Below, piece after piece: positions 60,260 through 64,000 of a stretch of 64,000 bases of DNA. The position numbers and the translations under genes were made by a program. Every line of letters begins with the position of its first letter. Within the stretch, counting starts at the first letter, position 1. The notes beneath the pieces were generated by a model. That model searched no databases and was not told the origin of the DNA. It saw nothing but the letters and a program-made list of their open reading frames with translations. Source of the DNA: Spirochaetae bacterium HGW-Spirochaetae-2 (lineage in GTDB: Bacteria; Spirochaetota; Spirochaetia; Sphaerochaetales; Sphaerochaetaceae); assembly GCA_002839355.1 (NCBI GenBank), contig PGXW01000003.1, positions 1 to 64,000 of the forward strand. The letters are read 5' to 3'.

Positions 60260-61324
60260 CTAGATTTGTTGGGCAACCAATGTACCCATTTCCTTTGTCC
60301 CCACCAATCGCATGCCCTTGCTCATTATGTCGGTGGTCCGCCACCGGGCGTCAAGAACCTTTCCGACCGCCGCTTCTATAGCATCCGCTTCCTTGGAGAG
60401 CGAGAATGTGTAGCGAAGCATCATGGCGACCGAAAGGATCGTTGCGATCGGATTGGCCTTGTCCTGTCCCGCGATATCGGGTGCGGAGCCGTGGATAGGC
60501 TCGTACATCCCGAAACTGTCGGCCCTCAGGCTGGCGGATGGCAGCATGCCGATCGACCCGGTGATCATGCTCGCCTCGTCGCTCAAGATATCGCCGAACA
60601 TGTTCTCGGTGACGATCACATCGAACTGCCGTGGGTTCCGCACCAACTGCATGGCCACGTTGTCCACATACATGTGGTTCACCGCTACCTCGGGATAGTC
60701 ATTGGCCATCTTGTCGACCACCGAACGCCAGAGACGGGAAGTCTCCAGGATGTTCGCCTTGTCGACACTGGTCAGTCGTTTGTTGCGTTTCATGGCGATA
60801 TCGAACGCCATACGTACGATCCGCTCGACTTCCGATACGCTATAGGCCATGGTATCGAACGCCCGGTCCTTCGCTTCGTTGCGTCCACGTTCCCCGAAAT
60901 AGATTCCTCCGGTGAGTTCCCGGACAACCATGATATCCAAACCACCTTCGATCAGTTCCTGTTTCAAGGGACAGGCATCGGACAATTGGCTGTACAATAT
61001 CGCAGGCCGCAGGTTGCAGAACAATCCCAAACCACCCCGAAGACCCAACAAGGCCTTCTCAGGCCGCTGCTCGCCACCGAGATGATCCCATTTGGGACCG
61101 CCAACGGCACCCAGCAGGACAGCCTCCGCATCCTGGCATCCCAACATGGTCGATTCGGGAAGAGGATGGCCTACCGTGTCTATGGCAACCCCTCCGGCAA
61201 GATAGAACGAATAATCGAACTTGTGGCCGAATTTCGTACCGACAACACCCATGACCTTCACCGCTTCGGCTACGATATCCGGCCCGATCCCATCACCTGG
61301 AATGAGAGCGATACGCATCTTCAT
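60260..61324 (-). CDS. leuB: 3-isopropylmalate dehydrogenase
   Basis: A 354-residue NAD-dependent beta-decarboxylating dehydrogenase. I-P-G-D-G-I-G-P-D (about 7-15), [10 protein letters not shown] (about 137-146), D-K-A-N-I-L (about 188-193) and [12 protein letters not shown] are diagnostic. In a citramalate route it may also act on 3-methylmalate. It overlaps leuD by 4 bp. Confidence 0.95.
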   Translation of the reverse strand: MKMRIALIPGDGIGPDIVAEAVKVMGVVGTKFGHKFDYSFYLAGGVAIDTVGHPLPESTMLGCQDAEAVLLGAVGGPKWDHLGGEQRPEKALLGLRGGLGLFCNLRPAILYSQLSDACPLKQELIEGGLDIMVVRELTGGIYFGERGRNEAKDRAFDTMAYSVSEVERIVRMAFDIAMKRNKRLTSVDKANILETSRLWRSVVDKMANDYPEVAVNHMYVDNVAMQLVRNPRQFDVIVTENMFGDILSDEASMITGSIGMLPSASLRADSFGMYEPIHGSAPDIAGQDKANPIATILSVAMMLRYTFSLSKEADAIEAAVGKVLDARWRTTDIMSKGMRLVGTKEMGTLVAQQI

Positions 61325-61815
61325 GCCTGCACCCCCTTACGCAGATAATTGATCAACCCGTCTGCGGCGATCATCTCCTGGATAAAGGGAGGGAACGGCT
61401 CGGCGGCCCAACTCTTCCCAGTGGTTTCGTTGGTGATGGTTCCGGTCGAGAACTCGACGCTGACAATATCGCCGCTATCTATTCCCTGCACCGCCTCGGG
61501 ACACTCGAGGATCGGCAAGCCGATGTTGATGGAATTGCGATAGAATATCCGGGCGAAGGAGGCTGCTATCACGCAACTGACACCCGCCGTCTTGATCGCA
61601 AGAGGAGCGTGTTCACGTGAGGAACCGCACCCGAAATTCCGTTCTGCGACAATCAGGTCGCCTTGCTGTACATTCTTCACGAATGTCCCGTCTATATCTT
61701 CCATACAGTGGCTAGCCAATTCCTTGGCATCGCTGGTGTTCAAATATCGTGCGGGAATGATGACATCGGTATCGACGTTGTCCCCGTAGCGGAAGGCTTT
61801 TCCTTTGGCATTCAT
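61321..61815 (-). CDS. leuD: 3-isopropylmalate dehydratase small subunit
   Basis: A 164-residue swivel-domain protein of the short archaeal-type LeuD class: [13 protein letters not shown] (about 12-24) and [11 protein letters not shown] (about 59-69). The ATG at 61815, 1 bp after the leuC stop, has a GAGGAG site; the start at 61830 is rejected. It forms the isomerase with LeuC. Confidence 0.93.
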   Translation of the reverse strand: MNAKGKAFRYGDNVDTDVIIPARYLNTSDAKELASHCMEDIDGTFVKNVQQGDLIVAERNFGCGSSREHAPLAIKTAGVSCVIAASFARIFYRNSINIGLPILECPEAVQGIDSGDIVSVEFSTGTITNETTGKSWAAEPFPPFIQEMIAADGLINYLRKGVQA

Positions 61816-61816
61816 A

Positions 61817-63085
61817 CTAGTTCTCCTCAATGGTTTCGGGATTCGAGATGTACCCGGTCAAGGCTGAAGCTGCGGCGACCGCGGGACTGGCGAGATAGAC
61901 TTCGCTTTCCACATGCCCCATGCGTCCGACAAAATTCCGGTTCGTGGTGGCGACCGCGCGTTCACCTTCGGCCAGGATCCCCATGTGTCCACCGAGACAA
62001 GGACCGCACGTCGGGGTGCTGACCACTGCGCCGGCCTTGACGAAAATCCTCAACAACCCCTCATCCATCGCCTGGAGATATATCTCCTGCGTCGCGGGGA
62101 ATACGATCGTGCGGACCCGTGGATCGACCTTCTTGCCGTCCAAGATTTTGGCAGCCACACGCAAGTCGCTGATACGGCCGTTTGTGCAGGATCCAATCAC
62201 TACCTGGTCGATCTTCACTTCACCGACTTCATCGATCGTCCGGGTATTGTCTGGAAGATGCGGGAACGAAACAGTCGGGCGGAGCTTGGACAAATCGATC
62301 TCGTAGGTATGATCATACTCGGCATCGGCATCCGCCTGGAATACCACGGGCTTGCGCTTGCAATGGTCGGCGAGATATGCCAACGCGACCTCGTCCACAG
62401 GGAAAATCCCATTCTTGGCACCGGCTTCGATAGCCATGTTGCACACGGTGAACCGATCGTCGATAGTCAACGAGGAGACCCCAACACCGGTGAATTCCAT
62501 GGATTTGTAGAGGGCGCCGTCAACACCGATCATGCCGATGATATGGAGGATCAGATCCTTGCCGGAGACCCACGGGGAGAACTTTCCGGTCAAGTTGAAA
62601 CGCAATGCCGAGGGAACCTTGAACCAAGCTTTCCCGGTAGCCATGGCAGCTGCCATATCGGTACTGCCGACACCGGTGGAGAATGCTCCCAAAGCACCAT
62701 ACGTGCAGGTATGGCTGTCCGCCCCGATGATCAGGTCCCCGGCATCCACCAATCCCTGCTCGGGGAGCAATGCATGCTCGATACCCATCTGGCCGATCTC
62801 GAAATAGTTCTCTATCTCCATATCGGACGCGAATTCACGCAGCATCTTGCACTGGTGGGCGGCCTTGATGTCCTTGTTCGGGGTAAAATGGTCCGGAACC
62901 AAAGCTATCTTCGATTTGTCGAAAACCGAATCGATCCCGAATTTGGCAAACTCCTTGATTGCTACCGGGGACGTGATATCGTTTCCCAGTACCAGATCCA
63001 AATCAGCCATTATCAACTGTCCTGGACGGACCTCATCGACTTGTGCGTGGGCTGCCAGAATCTTCTGCGACATGGTCATGCTCAT
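61817..63085 (-). CDS. leuC: 3-isopropylmalate dehydratase large subunit
   Basis: A 422-residue aconitase-family protein of the shorter LeuC class. Cluster cysteines are in G-S-C-T-N-G-R (about 299-305) and T-C-G-P-C-L-G-G (about 359-366). D-S-H-T-C-T-Y-G (about 124-131) is the substrate motif. It can serve both leucine and, with CimA, isoleucine synthesis. Confidence 0.95.
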   Translation of the reverse strand: MSMTMSQKILAAHAQVDEVRPGQLIMADLDLVLGNDITSPVAIKEFAKFGIDSVFDKSKIALVPDHFTPNKDIKAAHQCKMLREFASDMEIENYFEIGQMGIEHALLPEQGLVDAGDLIIGADSHTCTYGALGAFSTGVGSTDMAAAMATGKAWFKVPSALRFNLTGKFSPWVSGKDLILHIIGMIGVDGALYKSMEFTGVGVSSLTIDDRFTVCNMAIEAGAKNGIFPVDEVALAYLADHCKRKPVVFQADADAEYDHTYEIDLSKLRPTVSFPHLPDNTRTIDEVGEVKIDQVVIGSCTNGRISDLRVAAKILDGKKVDPRVRTIVFPATQEIYLQAMDEGLLRIFVKAGAVVSTPTCGPCLGGHMGILAEGERAVATTNRNFVGRMGHVESEVYLASPAVAAASALTGYISNPETIEEN

Positions 63086-64000
63086 GTATTTTCTCCTTGT
63101 GGATGAGCGGTAGGAGGAACAACCCCCTCCTTCATCAATTTATATTCTATGGAATCGACAAGTGCCATCCAGCTTGCCTCGATTATGTCTGTGGAGACAC
63201 CAACAGTGGACCAAGAGTATTCCCCATCGGTCGTCTCGATCAATACCCGTACCTTTGCAGCCGAGGCTTGTTCCGAATCCAGCACACGAACCTTGAAGTC
63301 GGTCAGGTGGATGGTAGAGAGCAACGGATAGAAATTCTCCAATACCTTCCGCAAAGCCTTGTCCAATGCATGGACGGGACCATCGCCTTGGGCTGCGGTG
63401 ATCGCGGTCTCGCCGTCTACAGCCACTTTCACCACTGCCGTGTGGCTTGTCTCCGCTCCTCCTGTCAAAGGCTTTTCTCCAAGGGTCCTGTAGTGGTCGA
63501 GCTCGAAGTAGGGCTTGTATTTGCCCAGATGTTTTGCGATCACCAACTCGAAGGAACTCTCCGCACCCTCGAACTGGTATCCGTTCATCTCCATCTGCTT
63601 GAGTGTATCGATGATCTGAATCGTCTCGGGAGCTTCCTTGCCCAATTGCGGCGCATACCGGTTGATACGTTTGAGGATGCTCGCCCTTCCGGCCACTTCG
63701 CTCATCAACAACCGGCGTTCGTTTCCGACCGATTCGGGGTCGATATGTTCGAAGGAACGGGGATTCTTTCCGATTCCATCGATATGCATACCACCCTTGT
63801 GGGTGAACGCACTTCGACCGATATAGGGAGTCCCGTGGGGAATCGACACGTTCGCTATCTCCGCGACCGAATGCGAGACCAAGGTCAGGTGCGACAAGGC
63901 ATCATCCGAGATGACCTCGAATCCCATCTTGAGCTGGAGTGTGGGGATAATAGTTGCCAAGCATGCGTTTCCACACCGCTCGCCGAATCCCACCAACGTC
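63082..64000 (-). CDS. cimA: Citramalate synthase, C-terminal part (cut by the window end)
   Basis: About 306 C-terminal residues of a 2-isopropylmalate synthase-family enzyme are visible; the frame continues past 64000. G-F-G-E-R-C-G-N-A and I-P-T-L-Q-L-K-M-G are typical of CimA rather than LeuA (which has E-R-A-G-N). [10 protein letters not shown] supplies the metal His region, and a LeuA-type regulatory domain (about the last 120 residues) is present. CimA condenses pyruvate and acetyl-CoA, giving a threonine-independent isoleucine route. It overlaps leuC by 4 bp. Confidence 0.85.
   Translation of the reverse strand, partial: TLVGFGERCGNACLATIIPTLQLKMGFEVISDDALSHLTLVSHSVAEIANVSIPHGTPYIGRSAFTHKGGMHIDGIGKNPRSFEHIDPESVGNERRLLMSEVAGRASILKRINRYAPQLGKEAPETIQIIDTLKQMEMNGYQFEGAESSFELVIAKHLGKYKPYFELDHYRTLGEKPLTGGAETSHTAVVKVAVDGETAITAAQGDGPVHALDKALRKVLENFYPLLSTIHLTDFKVRVLDSEQASAAKVRVLIETTDGEYSWSTVGVSTDIIEASWMALVDSIEYKLMKEGVVPPTAHPQGENT

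Noticed and set aside
61913-63106. 397-residue open frame on the plus strand opposite leuC
   Set aside because: It is antisense to a conserved gene and has no protein family features.

Overview
The window looks like a free-living or gut-type spirochaete of the Sphaerochaeta kind. The clues are solute-binding proteins with signal peptides ending in ...FAxG(S/G/Q)xE, A-tract-preceded TTGACA promoters, roughly even base composition, and a dominance of TRAP, tripartite tricarboxylate (TTT) and ABC uptake systems. This is an inference from style, not a proven assignment. No rRNA, tRNA, CRISPR array or transposase gene was seen.

Layout. 1-0.7 kb: repeat copy and two small SHOCT membrane proteins behind a GC palindrome. 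0.9-12.1 kb: mixed genes, namely a tyrosine phenol-lyase-like enzyme, an OmpR/histidine kinase pair with a divergent secreted protein, deoD, a split chromate transporter, a TRAP-type binding protein translationally coupled to a diguanylate cyclase, and a DUF362 protein with a small membrane protein. 12.1-41.1 kb: a large sugar/sugar-acid catabolic island. It holds a TTT transporter, split transketolase, Fe-alcohol dehydrogenase, two LarA-family proteins, a UxaE-like epimerase, an oversized transaldolase-like protein, two SDRs, two Zn-dehydrogenases, three TIM-barrel isomerases, two complete TRAP transporters and three GntR regulators. Four of its promoters carry the same ATTGTATAC-type operator, in three cases inside or over the core promoter. 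41.3-47.6 kb: a pdxA-TTT operon with a sigma-54 promoter, a five-box upstream activating sequence and its own PrpR-type enhancer-binding protein. 47.7-49.5 kb: an MFS exporter and a small Xre regulator. 49.7-55.7 kb: an N-acetylmuramic acid uptake and catabolism operon (ABC transporter, MurQ etherase, BadF-type kinase) with a divergent RpiR regulator. 55.7-64.0 kb: a tandem repeat, then a branched-chain amino acid operon cimA-leuC-leuD-leuB-ilvE-ilvD-ilvB, with cimA cut by the window end.

The island reads as acquisition of acidic sugars through three secondary transporters, oxidation and reduction by dehydrogenases, epimerisation by LarA, UxaE and TIM-barrel enzymes, and carbon-skeleton splitting by transaldolase/transketolase chemistry. 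No sugar kinase is present in it, so the pathway order and substrate are open. A dispersed 84-160 bp repeat with 10-bp terminal inverted repeats (three copies) and a short GAAACCTTTCAT motif occupy intergenic gaps.
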